64,000 nucleotides of DNA from Pseudeuparius sepicola (GCA_963920635.1 OY987298.1:66733949-66797948); one strand, 5' to 3'; counted from the stretch's first letter, positions 1 through 11,309 are shown. The notes: generated by a model not told the origin, from the letters alone. Program-made: numbers and translations.

Positions 1-1057
1 ACAAACATGAAGTTTGTGATTCCCTAAAAAATTAAAAATCTAAGTAAATTTTACAAATATTCTTGAATTTGAACAAAGTTATGCGAAATTGATTTAATTT
101 TGATTGATTTATGAAATGGTCTAGGGTGAATATTAAGACAATTTTTTTAGAAAATGTTTTTCAAAAAATATATTTTTTTCTTCTTAGGAGGCCATGTTTC
201 GGTATTTAGGCATTTAACTATTAATTCTATATAGACAACTTTTCTCAATAACATTTTGCTAAATTTTCTGAAATAAGGGTACTTTACTCTTGTACAACTT
301 TTGTATTTTTTTGACCTACCCTGTACGCTGTTTGACTTGCAACCATTCTAAGTGCGCCTAGTATAATTATCGAACATGTACCAACTTTCGGGAGTATTTG
401 TATTTTCGTTGTGCCAATTAATAAAAAAATCCCATATGTTGCACACTTAAATGACCACACTGTATTGCATAAATATATGATATTTTAAATTCAATAAGAA
501 GGCACATATTGTGTGTTTATTTAGATATAAGTAATTAAAATATTGTTTAATATGAAGTTGTCGAATTTCAATTTAATATTGAATATTCCCAATTTGAAAT
601 TGTTTATTCCCAATTTGATATTGACTATTCCCAATTTGAAGTTGTCTATTCCCAATTTGAAATTTATTAATCCAATTAATCCAAAGTATACTTAGGAATG
701 AAAAATAATTTTTTGCCTTGGAATTTGTAAAACATGTCTAGATAATCACGAAACCCAACCAACAGATTTTTTTTCCCATTAGTTTGCTCAAAAATTGAAA
801 AAAACGATCGCAAAAGTAGGGAATGTGACGTCACGATCCCTAATTTCAATAAGTACCTGCTATTTTCTTAGTACTTATTTCGTCTTTTTTTATATAACCA
901 AGCATTCCTAGGCAAATTATTAGATTCAGTTTGTATGCGCCTGATGAGAAATAATCAAATTTCGTAGCATTTCAATGAAATATTTGGATTTTACTGATAC
1001 CATTCTGAACTTATTAGATGCCCCCTATAAAATATGACAGATGACATATTACTCAAT
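1..1057. other. AT-rich intergenic sequence left of the transposon
   Basis: No convincing gene is visible. The stretch is AT-rich and contains the short tandem motif listed at 566-668. No recognisable coding similarity was found in either strand. Confidence 0.6.
566..668. repeat. short tandem repeat, about 21 bp, CCCAATTTGAA core
   Basis: Four units with the core ATTCCCAATTTGAAGTTG follow one another at roughly 20-21 bp spacing, with single-base variants between units. The same motif recurs in two to three units at 7,958-8,012, so it is a dispersed repeat and not a one-off slippage event. Function unknown. Confidence 0.7.
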
Positions 1058-1119
1058 AGAGCATTTTCGAACACGTGACTTTGACAAGTCGGCCATTTTG
1101 GCTGGTGGACAAACACAAC
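1058..1119 (+). repeat. left terminal inverted repeat of the ISL2EU-like element
   Basis: Imperfect inverted match to 5,107-5,167. Outer AGAGCATTTTC and inner GGTGGACAAACACAAC are identical; the middle has scattered differences around CAAGTCGG(C)GGCCAT. Likely transposase binding and cleavage site. Confidence 0.88.
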
Positions 1120-1353
1120 TATAAAATACATGGTTAATCGGTAGTTTGCATAGTTCTTAGATAAATAAAACCCTCATTATGGGGATTAAAACCGAAGCCC
1201 ATTCGTATTATATTAAAAAAAATAATCAATTTACAGGTAAGGCTATAAAAGGTTTGGGGTTTTTGATGTAATAGTCAATTAGTAAACAGATTCCAGTGTG
1301 TGTGGTTTTGCTAAAAGATTTGTGTTGTTTTTAAGTGTTTTCTACTTTGTAAA

Positions 1354-3103
1354 ATGGAAAGGAGTGATTATTACAAGTCCCTTAGTGAAGATGTTAAGTG
1401 CCGATATGAAGATAAATTGAAAGTTGTTGATGGTATTGATCCATACTTGCTTGAAGTGGCAGATTTTGGTGATGGCAACTTGTTACAATCGCTACCAGAA
1501 GTGACAATGATGGACTTAGTGAATTATCTCATCCTCACTCACAGTTTTTACACTGGCCAGCAGCTGAAAGCATTTAAGAGCTTGCAAGCTTTTAAATTTT
1601 ATGAATCTGGATTAGTGCAGAACGTTAGGGTGAAACAAGTAAACCCAAACGCTTATCTTGTCGTAGGAAAGGTATGATTAACAATATAACTTTAATAAAC
1701 AAGGTTTTTAACAATAATTTTATTTGTAGGTTAAACACTCTCAACGATTCAGAGAAAAGCCGCTTGAAGTTTGGGTAATTGTCCTAAATGACGGTAGCAT
1801 CTCAAGTGGACATTGTACCTGTATGGCAGGATTAGGAGAAGTGTGTAGTCATATCGCTGCCATTCTGTTTTATTTAAATGCACGACCCACGACGGAAGAC
1901 GAGGCTTGCACTTCAAAATTATCGCTATGGCCAGTACCTCCATTAAAAAATGTTGAAATGTGTCGCATTAAAAATATCGATTGGGCAAGAAATATGAAAG
2001 TTACAGCTCCAACTGGTATACCAAAAATGAGCGAAGAAGAAATGGGCATTTTTGTTCAAAAGCTGCACGATGATGTTGGGGTTACCTGTGCAGCAGCACG
2101 ACTGTTGGAGCCCGTTGCTTCAAAACTATATGATAATATTTCGCCAAAGCTTCCATTGTGTTTAGCTAGTATTTTTAATAATGATTACGTGGGCAAGCAA
2201 TATGAGGAGATTCTACAAGCAGCAAATGAAATCGAGGTAGCAATATCACAAGAAGAAATCGTGCAGGTAGAAGAAGCTACTAGAGGACAATCTCTTAGCA
2301 TGGTGTGGTTAAATCAAAGAACAGGGAGAATCACAGCTTCGATTTTTAAAGCTGTTTGCCGCACCTCTTTAGAAAAACCTTCGATAAGTGTAATTAAAGG
2401 AATTTGTTACCCTCAGAAAATGTTGTTTTCATCGAAGCAGACAAAATATGGCATTAAACATGAAGACGATGCACTAAATGCTTACGCAGAAGCTGAAAAG
2501 GGAAATCACCTGGATTTTATTGTACAAAAATCTGGATTCTTCATTAGTGACCGCTTTCCAGCACTTGGGGCATCTCGGGATGGTATTTTTTATTGTAATC
2601 GTTGTGTCCGTGGGTGTATAGAAGTTAAGTGTCCATATTTGTTAAAAGATATGACACTCGTAGAATATGCACAGAAAAAAACTACATGCTTAAAAATATC
2701 AGCCGACAAAATTTGTCTCGACAGGAATCACTCGTATTACTATCAGGTTCAGTTACAAATGTTTGTGACTAAAACAGCAATATGTCATTTTGTTATTTGG
2801 TCTCGTAACATATTATTTGTAGAAAAAATTAAACTTGATGATAACTTTCTTATGGAAAATGTTGTAAAAGGGGTAACATTTTTTAAAAATGTTGTCAAAC
2901 CAGAACTTCTTGGTAAATATTTTACGGAGAGAGCTGGTTCGTCAAATATTTCAATTTGGTGTATTTGTAAAAAAGTTGAAGATGGAAGAAAAATGATCAG
3001 ATGTGACAATGACGATTGCAACATAGGTTGGTTTCATTTTGACTGTGTAGGATTAGAGGAAGTGCCAGATACATATTGGTTTTGTAACAACTGTAGTTTG
3101 TAA
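1354..3103 (+). CDS. transposon-encoded SWIM zinc finger / YqaJ nuclease / PHD finger protein
   Basis: Two exons: 1,354-1,671 and 1,730-3,103. The intron is 58 bp with GTATGA donor and TTTGTAG acceptor, and splicing keeps the frame, giving about 563 residues. Just after the junction is a SWIM zinc finger (CTC then CSH, a CxCx(n)CxH pattern, near residues 132-145). The middle is a YqaJ-type recombinase/exonuclease domain: WLNQRTGRITASIFK, then KYGIKHEDDALNAY, the acidic active-site segment GASRDGIF and EVKCP, then YYYQVQLQMFVT. The C-terminus is a PHD finger with CIC, CDNDDC, H..C and CNNC ligands. YqaJ proteins are phage-type alkaline exonucleases; their role in ISL2EU transposition is not established, so DNA-end processing is inference. 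An AATAAA lies near 3,188. No inactivating change is visible. Confidence 0.88.
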
Positions 3104-3418
3104 TTTGTTTTTTTTTTACAATATATGTATAGTTTATTCTTAGTATGTTCTGCAAATGTATCCTACTTGTATCGTATTGTTATTAGATAAATAAAATATT
3201 TTTTGTTGAACCAAAATTTGTACGTTCTTTTTTAGACCTAGAACTCTCGAATATGTTAAAAGAAAGAAAATAAGCATAGGTACATAAATGTTTATTATTA
3301 TGTTTCATAAATAATATAAAGTACATGAGCTAATTTTATATAATGCTTATAAATACATAGATATAACGTTTGCAAAAATCCTAAAGTTTGCGACACTTAA
3401 TACAATTTGGCAATAAAT

Positions 3419-4993
3419 TTAACTTAAAGGTATTTGTGATGGGCACAGATTAATAAAGGCACTGCAAACAACTACTATTTTGTCCAAACAACTATTTTCA
3501 TTAATAATATTTGATACCATGCTCATAGGAATAGGCCCTTGAAGTATCTTATATTTTTGTCGAAGCAATCCTATAATTCTTTCTACATGTATTCTAACTG
3601 TGGCTATATTTCGAGTACTTTCAAGATCGATAGGGTGTAACTGACCTTTACCTTTAGTAAATGCTGGTATTTCTAAACGAGCACCTAAACTTTCAACACT
3701 ATCTCTTATTAAAAAGCCTCGATCAGCTAATATTACATCGCGAGGAAGAATTAAATCTAGAAAACCACAGTTCTCGGCTATACATTTATCACTTGACCTT
3801 CCACCCCATGCTTCCGATATATAAGAGATTGTACCTTGCGTTATTCCTATGAGAAATTTGACTGTTTCGTGGTGCTTATAATTCGACCAACATTGAGCAG
3901 CATGGGTCAAATTTGATGGTGTTTCCATAAAAACCTCAAAGCAGTCTATAATTACTGCAACGCGATTGCCAAAGGTTGCTTTAAAACATTCTGGCACATT
4001 TTTTTGCAATTGGTCTCTTGTAGGCCAAAACACAAAACCTTTCATTCGCTCATAAAGTATATCAATGCATTTATAGAAGATTCTTGAAGTAGTACTGGGA
4101 GCTATACTAAATTGATATGATAAAAATTTAAATGGCAAGTTAAGACGTAGCTTCATAAAAGTCAAAACTAACTGTCGGAAAGGTGTCAGTGAGGTATTAA
4201 CATGAACAGGAATATATTGCTTTACTATTTCAAACACACTAAATAGCACCTCTGCCTTAGGAAGGCCCGTGAAGTAACAAGTTTTATTATCGTCACCTTC
4301 AAAATAATTTTCATTTATTTCGCACTGTTTTAGCTTTTCCTCTAACTTATATATCTTAACATTACAGTTGTTAAAATCTTCAAATAATTTGCTCAAATCA
4401 TCGACAGATAAGTCCGTTTGTATGGCCACGCTTGAGCTATTCTCATTGACTTCAATGAGGTCTTCTTCTCGACTAGTTCCAGGAATATCTTGTGTTACGT
4501 CGAGTTGTTCCCGCTGTAATAAAAAGTAAAAAATATTTAGTTTCCCACTTCCCCTAAGCTGTACAGTACATGTTGGTACATACCTATTCTTTCATTCGTT
4601 TACGTTTGATTGATCTTTCATGTCTGTTAACCTGAGTGTGAGTGGCTTCACGAGGGTTATGATATCCCATATTTTGATTAGGTATCCAGTCAGGGTTATC
4701 TTTATCTGCTAGATCTGCTGGGGCTCCTATAAAAACTATCACTTTGAGTAATTTTCTGTCATCATTGTACCGCTTATAAAATGTCTGGAACAAATTCGAG
4801 TAAATTTTAACTGACTTTCATTGAAAGAACCTCTTTTTAATGCTCTAATCCACATTTCACGCCGCTCCATTGAAAGCAAATTAAGCTTTTCTCCCGCATT
4901 TTGGCGAGCTGCAGGGATCCGATAAAAATGTACATCATCTCTATTTCCTCTCATTGAGCAATTTAGCACTGCACAAAAGGCCGGCATCTTCAC
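3419..4993 (-). pseudogene. THAP-DDE transposase of the ISL2EU-like element, one in-frame stop
   Basis: Three minus-strand exons: 4,993-4,771, 4,726-4,584 and 4,513-3,419. The introns are 44 and 70 bp, with GT-AG ends. The exon sum is 1,461 nt, a multiple of three. Exon 1 plus the start of exon 2 form a THAP zinc finger (CAVLNC, FYRIP, WIRALKR, CSRHF). Exon 3 is a DDE_Tnp_4 nuclease with acidic residues in VAVIIDCFEV, DVILADRGF and RIHVERIIGLL. The last codon of exon 2 is TAG, directly before the donor GTATGT. CAG|GTATGT would be the consensus, so a single C-to-T change is the simplest reading. With it, translation would stop at about codon 122, after the THAP domain. Expected role: end binding and strand transfer. 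Converges on the YqaJ gene. Confidence 0.82.
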
Positions 4994-5106
4994 ATTTATA
5001 TCAAACCAAGGTACTACACTTTAATATTAACCGGTTAAGAACTAACCCACACTGATATTTATTTAAATAAATAAACAAAACTAACAATAGGACAGTACGG
5101 CAGTTT

Positions 5107-5167
5107 GTTGTGTTTGTCCACCAGCAAACATGGCCGCCGACCTTGTGACGTCATATGAAAATGCTCT
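5107..5167 (-). repeat. right terminal inverted repeat of the ISL2EU-like element
   Basis: Reverse complement of 1,058-1,119 with a few mismatches. It is followed by AT, matching the AT that precedes the left end. Confidence 0.88.
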
Positions 5168-7957
5168 ATGCTTTAAAGAAAATCGTCGGCAACGCCGCAC
5201 TTTGCATATAACCTCACTTTCGCCGGCGGAACGCGGAAACCAAGGTTAATAACCTTAGTGAAAACTAAATAAATTCTATTCTCAGTTTTAAAAGAATCTT
5301 GCTGTGAATACTTTATTTTTTCGGTTTATAATGAAGACAAGATTTGTTAAATCTTGTCCTGATAACTTGCCTTGCATAGATTTTGATATGGTGTGTCAAT
5401 TTTATCAATAAAAACGGGGAGCAAAACATGGAGAAATGAAGAGGTATGTTTGTTATTTGATTTGTATATTGTTTTAATATTGCTTAATGATGATGATATA
5501 GCTTAAATTCTGGTTTTAGGTAGACTAGAGAATAAATATTATGGTAACAATGTTATTGGAGACACGCAGAGGAAAGAACATAGCAATGAATGCATAATGC
5601 CCGGTTAAGGCAAAAATTACCCCCGAGCACAAAATTAATAAGAAAAATGTTAATGACACTGTGGTTAAAAATGAAGAAATTCAACTGAATAGTTGTGGAA
5701 GTAGGTATATTATGTTGTAATTACCCAACCCAAGCAGATTAGTCCTAAATTATGCACATACCACGATGTACGAGGATCATACATCGTGGCACATACGTAG
5801 ATACAGCTTTTTGTGCTTCTAGTTTAGTTGCTAGTACAGTAAAGAAATACTTATTGTGTATATACCTATAGTTAAGATATGGGGGAGGGGGCATGGGGGT
5901 GTCGCACACCCCAATGTTGAAATCGATTATCAAAACAAGAAATCATGCGTTTGTAAAAACGATGGTTGATATCTACATGTGAGAACCATGATTGAGAACT
6001 AATTTAAATAATCTAGTGCAAGTTCGACAGCAGAGTTTCATTCGATATCAAGTGCTTGATATGATCTAATGAAGTATTTAAGTAATTAAGTCCGTAGTAG
6101 TACACTTTGTCGCATCCATTTTGATGCGGAAAGTTGTACTTTTCTGCACTAGTGACATTAACTTTGTCAACTAATAATAGAACTAAGTACGCTTGTAAAA
6201 TTTTTGCAGGTAGGTACATATTAATGGAAAACTTATTTTAGATGAATGTAAGCAAGGTATTGCTTTTCTTTGCTGACTTCCTGGAAATAGCGAAGAATCA
6301 TGGACAACATCAGTAGATTGTTATATTGGAAAAAGTCAACACAAGTGCAATAAAAAAATATGAAAGTCTACCTTACAGGATAGTTGACAAAGACATACCT
6401 CAATAATTATTATACGTTAGAGTAGTATGAAGGAAGATTTTTGGCAAAAATCAAAACGTATTACAAGGAGGGATTGTCTGACATGTTAAAAAACGAAAAA
6501 TGCCCTGTATCTCCGAAACGAATCGAGATTTTGAGATTCAACTGCTTTCCATTGCCCTCAAAAATCGAGCACAGTACACCTACCTACTCTTTGTCTATCT
6601 CTTCGTAGAATAGAAGAAACCCCCCAAAAAAAAACATCCAGTTTGTTACACTCTGTGCATGCGACATGAAAACTGTATTATTTGATTTTGGAATATTTTC
6701 ACTAAATTTAATAGATAACTTATTTGAGGTTTTGCCATAGAATGCAAAATAATGTTTTTTTTTCTTGCAAATTAAAGAAATCTTAATTTTTTTCTGGCTG
6801 CTGCATTATATTTTTTTATTTTTAACTTCTATTAACCACAATCACAAAATATGCTTATGAAAATTTATTTTCCAGAATGAATATAGGTATAATATGTATA
6901 AAAAAATTCTAAAGAATTATGTCATTTTTTATGAGGATGCTTCGGCAATCATAATATAATTTACCTAAATGGGTCTAAAATAGTTCAAGCTATGACAATA
7001 AAGTTTTTCGACTGAAAACTTGGCTTTATTGCGTTTTACATGTTATATTTCTAACATCACCAAGAACTGGCACCTTCTCCAATATTCTAGCGTTACATTT
7101 TTGAACCGATGCAGGTCTAACTACTTCTTGTAAGGGCTCATGAAATTAAAGTAATACATTTTTTATATTCGGACCAGGTAAGTGCTTGACGTCTATAGGA
7201 TTAACTTTTCTCAGTTTAGTTTATAACCAATCAATGCTGTTGATTAACACTAGCACAGAATAAATAGGTGAAGCTATTTATTCTGTGACACTAGGTATTG
7301 AGGCTAAAATATCATCAGTTTCTTCAAACAACTAGCAGTCGGTGGAATATACTTGATAACAAGTAAAAAATCGTTTGGCAGAGCCACTAATCTAAAATCG
7401 TCAGCTAAAATGTTACACCTGGTTGGTTCTTTATTGTCTTTAATATATCAGCAAGTCTAGATATCTAATTTATGCAAGTTCAGTTAGGACGAATTGTGTC
7501 GTTTTATAGATAAAATCGACTTGTTTCCAATAAAAAAAAGTTTTGTAAACCAACCAGCATAACGTCCGAATCATCAATACCAATACCTAGTGTTCCCAGC
7601 ATTTTCCGTCATGGATTATTAGAATGAATGGTGAAAATAGTTCAAATCATAAAAAATAAAAGCTTGTAAAACACGCGGGGCCGCGGGATCCGATATTCCG
7701 ATTTGTGACGCCACAAAATAGGTTATGTTTATGTTTTCGCAGGCTGACAGCTTGGCATTGAGGTGCGGCGTTGCCAAACCTGGTGCCATGGCGGTAAATT
7801 TAGGGAAAAATAAAATCCAACAGGTAGTTACGTATATTGAACTTTAAAAATTAATTGCGGCAAAACGGGGGCGAAAAAAAAAATAAAAAAAAAATACAGC
7901 AAGTATATCTCACCCAATACTATCCGATGAGCAAATAAAAAAAGTGGTGTATTAGTC
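5168..7957. other. long non-coding stretch, possible old TIR pair
   Basis: No gene recognised over about 2.8 kb. A 13-14 bp inverted match, GGCAACGCCGCAC near 5,183 against GTGCGGCGTTGCC near 7,770, could be the ends of a decayed element. A perfect 13-bp hairpin (ACAGAATAAATAG) sits near 7,254-7,285. Short open frames here look like chance. Confidence 0.4.
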
Positions 7958-8012
7958 CATTTGAAGTTGTTTATTCCCAATTTGAAATTGATTATTCCCA
8001 ATTTGAAGTTGA
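7958..8012. repeat. second locus of the CCCAATTTGAA tandem motif
   Basis: Two to three units of TTCCCAATTTGAAGTTG-type sequence, matching 566-668. Directly adjacent to the inverted-repeat element at 8,028. Confidence 0.65.
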
Positions 8013-8401
8013 AAAGGTATAGTGTTAAAATGCCGCCCATTTGCTTCCATACATTTCCGACATTTTTTTACCACGTATGTACCTATCTGGTAACACGATG
8101 AATTGTGTTAGGGTTAATATTGGTAAAAATCAAAAATTATGATTTTGTTGTAAATTTGGCAAAGTCGCACAATAAAACACTAATTGTTATTTTTCAGAAT
8201 ACCCAATTTGATCCGAAAATCATTTCATTGTTATGTACAATTAACAAAAATTCAGTAGATAATTGGACGTGATACATTTTTCTATAATATCAGTAGGCTT
8301 TGGATTTTAAACTAATGTCAAGTTTAGATCTGTCACAAATGTGAAAGTTTTTCATTTAACCGTGGTTTTTGTTTTATTTCGACTCTGGCCTAATGTGTAG
8401 A

Positions 8402-8600
8402 ATGGCGCAAAATTTCTCAAACGAAGAAAAGCTTGATATGTTAGTATCTTATATTAAAAATCAAAGAAATGCGAATAGGGCCGCAGACAATTATTTGGAA
8501 GATTATCCGGAGTCCGGAGAGACGACAACCTAACAAAAGGTATTCCCCAGAAAGCAAACAAGTCCTCGAACAGCGTACGCGGGATGTTCTGTCCAATATT
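8402..8600 (+). pseudogene. DUF4817-like helix-turn-helix remnant, frameshifted
   Basis: From ATG 8,402 the frame reads FSNEEKLDMLVSYIKNQRNA followed by NRAADNYLEDYPES, then stops at about 8,531. In the next frame the sequence continues ERRQPNKRYSPESKQ and LEQRTRDVLSNIN. Together these resemble the DUF4817 HTH domain (EEK.DM...Y, A...Y.E.YP.RRQPN) that often heads transposase-like proteins in insects. A 1-base frameshift near 8,515 and the lack of a downstream body mark it as a fragment. Confidence 0.55.
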
Positions 8601-8635
8601 AACCATATTTTCTAAAATTTATTTGTGGCGCAAAC

Positions 8636-8867
8636 AGATCCATTTAATTTTTAATTGGGTTTTTCGCCACCAAACTGATTGAGAGACAACTTTTTCAAGT
8701 TTTCCGAAAGCTCAGAAACCAAATTTGTTGAAGTTATTTTTTGAGTTACACGTTTAAAGTTTCGTTCGTTCAGTGTTAATAATTTATGAATTTTCGAGGC
8801 AACTTGAAAAAGTTGTCTTTCAATCAGTTTGGTGGCGAAAAACCCAATTAAAAATTAAATGGATCAA
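8636..8867. repeat. foldback MITE, 63-bp near-perfect arms
   Basis: GATCCATTTAATTTTTAATT at 8,636 onward is mirrored at 8,803-8,867. Arms of about 63 bp differ at about one base and flank about 105 bp. It is inserted within the element at 8,028-8,942. Confidence 0.75.
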
Positions 8868-9272
8868 TATTAACCATGTTGTTACCAGATCCATGGTAAA
8901 AAAATGTCAGAAATGTATGGAAGCAAATGGGCGGCATTTTGAATACTAGCTTAGACAATTTTATTTCAGTTATTATTTAATCTTTAAGATTTGAAAAAGG
9001 GTTATTTTTATGATTTCAAAACATTTTCTCATAGGAGAAACTATTATAAGGACATTTTCAGGACATTTTCTTATTATTTATTTGTAGTTTAGAGATTAGA
9101 GTTTTGTTATTTTATTGTGCGACGTTGCCAAATTTATCACAAAATCGTAATTTTTGTTTTTTTACCCATAAACGAACTTTTTTTACTAGGTGTGATACAT
9201 CATTAGAAAGCTAAAAAAAGAGGTTTCTCAAAACCGTAAAAATCCAGTTTGGCGCCCATATGAAAAAACAGA

Positions 9273-9312
9273 GTTGATGATGGTTCCAAAAAACCGAAAC
9301 GTTGCAAATAAA
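9273..9312 (+). ncRNA. degenerate hammerhead-ribozyme-like motif
   Basis: TTGATGA, then a short GGTT...AACC hairpin, then CGAAAC, has the layout of a hammerhead core (CUGANGA - stem II - GAAA). The first C is T here, which should destroy catalysis. Such motifs are known from Penelope-like retroelements, so this may be a relic of one. Compare 62,787-62,832. Confidence 0.35.
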
Positions 9313-9659
9313 ATCAGACTACACAGACGTTTTAGGCGTAAAAAGTTGCCCTAAGATTGTTTTTACAGAATTTAAAAATTTTCATAAATAAAGAAATTAC
9401 AGGGAATTTTCGAAAATGCATCATTTTAGTTTTTTCAAAATATCTTCAAAACCAAAAGAGATAAAGTCGCAAACTAAACGGCATTCAATTACAAACAGAA
9501 TTGTCTAAAACTTTCCCCATTTAACCGTTTCTCTATCTCTAACAGTTTCCGAGATCCCAATACATGCATCACCAATTTCGGACACACTGTATGCAAATAA
9601 AAGAAACCTTAAATTTGTAAAAAATCGTAAACAGCATGAAGATGAAACGACACAACTTT

Positions 9660-10182
9660 CTAAAATAACAAATGTTATGACAGTCCTAGAAATTATCCTC
9701 ACAATTTCCGTATCGAATGCATCAGCAAAGAGGTCGTTTTATGTTCTCAAGAGAACTAAAAATTATTTAAGGTCGACTACGGGACAAGAAAAATTAGAGG
9801 CCTTCTCGTTATTACAACTAAAAAGCCACTGTTTACAAAAATTAAACACGGATGACATAATAAATAACTTTGCAAAGAAGAAGGCCGGAAAAAAATTATA
9901 CCTAAACGTTTAATCCTTTTTTTTGTATGATTTAAATATTTTATTTATGATTTAAATATTTTTTATGATTTAAAATACTTATTTTTATTTTTCAGAGTTT
10001 TATTTATGTTTTAATATTTTAATGCTTTTATGTTTTTATACTTTATACAAAAAAATATATATACGTAACTAGGTATATTAAAAATGTTGTATCAGGTGTT
10101 TTTTTAACTGCAAAAGCAATAGAGCCTAGGGCCCGAAAGTTTGTAGCGCCTCTGGGCCCGAACACTACTTAATCCGGCTCTG
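9660..10182 (+). mobile_element. 3' remnant of a hAT transposon
   Basis: The hAT dimerisation fragment (9,677-9,913) is followed about 200 bp later by GGGCCCGAAAGTTTGTAGCG and an end reading TTAATCCGGCTCTG at 10,169-10,182. Its reverse complement, CAGAGCCGGATTAA, has the CAG(A/G)GCCGG start typical of hAT ends of the ZMYM1-like group. The 5' part is missing. Confidence 0.5.
9677..9913 (+). pseudogene. hAT transposase C-terminal dimerisation domain, fragment
   Basis: About 78 codons read LTISVSNASAKRSFYVLKR, NYLRSTTGQEKLEAFSLLQL and LNTDDIINNFAKKKAGKK. This is the C-terminal hAT dimerisation region (Dimer_Tnp_hAT) of the ZMYM1-like group, where SxASAERSFS.LKRIK..LRS is the family hallmark. 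No catalytic part precedes it, so it is a 5'-truncated copy. It ends at a natural-looking stop. Confidence 0.75.
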
Positions 10183-10369
10183 TTTAATAATTGATGAATT
10201 TCATTGAGTTTATTATGTACATTACTAAGAACCTAATTGTTCAGAATGATTTATTTTCGGTTGTGCATAACATTTTTCGGTTTCTTATGGTATGTGCTAA
10301 TAAATAATCTGAAAAATAAAAAAAATGGCTCTAAAACTCCCCAAAATACCGCAACGCATAGAATATCTT

Positions 10370-10680
10370 AGTTAGAATCGGCCTGAGTGACCTGAGTGTG
10401 TAACGTCATCGATCGAGTCTGCAGGTGTGCAGGTTTCTCGACAAGGTGACTCTGACCCTTCTGTCTCCTGTATCCGGTGTTGCCAGGCGCCGCATTTCTC
10501 TAACCTATATATATTTTGTGGTCTCCTGTAGCCGCCCGGCCGCATATAGGTACGTCTCGGACGTAGCTTATTGCACGTCGAAGATTGCCGAGTAGATGCC
10601 GGTCGCAAAGCTTCGTATCGAACGTGCGTGATCGCATATGCAGTACGTGCAATCAGGCGCGTCCGATAATGTGTGCCCAG
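10370..10680. other. GC- and CpG-rich island without recognised gene
   Basis: Base composition rises sharply against AT-rich neighbours, with many CpG. Open frames exist on both strands, but none resembles a known protein. It could be a CpG-rich promoter or exon relic, or a GC-rich TE part. Confidence 0.35.
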
Positions 10681-11309
10681 TGCCCAATATTTACTCCCTT
10701 TCTTCGAGTCTCTTGTACTTTGATCGTCGCAGTTGTGTATAAAAATTCTGACAAATCTGGCCTCCTGTCAATATTTTTAGGTTACGGCTAGAGTATAATA
10801 TAACGGACGTTTGGGTCTACAGGGTGTCCCACTCCCACTCCAAAGTACATCTCCATGAAATTTGTATTTTTCCGCTTATTCCCCATCTTGTCATCCAATT
10901 TTGATTGGGTTTTCTTTAAACAATAGGGCATTGAAAACTGTACTTTTGAACAAAACGTCACATTTTACTAAAAATACCAAGGTCTACTGGATAGTTACTA
11001 CATAATTATTCGTGGCAAAATTGGAGAAATAATTTTAGCGATACATTTTTTTTTTTCATTCTAACTGACGGTTTAAGTAAAGTTTGTGGGTAATACTCTA
11101 TCCGCAGAAAACAAAATTTTATTGTATAAAATTGCTACTGGGTTAGAACCATCAAAAGGACTTTTGTGCCCATTACAATGTGAAGAAGTTTCATAATATT
11201 CAACTCGTCAGATTAAAATTTGTACACCAGCAGAAAAACCCAATAATGACTCAAATAAAAAGAATGTGAACAAAATTATACAAATAAAAATGAAGTTATT
11301 ATCTCAGAA

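Larger units (their letters stand above)
1058..5167. mobile_element. ISL2EU-like DNA transposon (YqaJ protein plus THAP-DDE transposase)
   Basis: The ends are inverted repeats of about 60 bp (1,058-1,119 and 5,107-5,167). Both begin AGAGCATTTTC at the outer edge and both contain GGTGGACAAACACAAC at the inner edge. AT dinucleotides at 1,056-1,057 and 5,168-5,169 fit a 2-bp AT target duplication. Inside are two convergent genes: a plus-strand SWIM/YqaJ/PHD protein and a minus-strand THAP plus DDE transposase. That pair is the signature of the eukaryotic ISL2EU superfamily. The element is about 4.1 kb and looks complete except for one in-frame stop in the transposase. Superfamily name is from knowledge of the gene pair; ends and genes are seen directly. 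Confidence 0.88.
8028..8942. mobile_element. inverted-repeat element, about 0.9 kb, with nested foldback
   Basis: 8,028-8,080 (AAAATGCCGCCCATTTGCTT onward) is the near-perfect reverse complement of 8,890-8,942. A second, outer or neighbouring pair joins 8,125-8,175 with about 9,110-9,168 (GTGCGAC(T/G)TTGCCAAATTTA). The interior carries the DUF4817-like remnant and the small foldback at 8,636-8,867. This looks like a nested, decayed DNA transposon; superfamily not determined. Confidence 0.55.
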
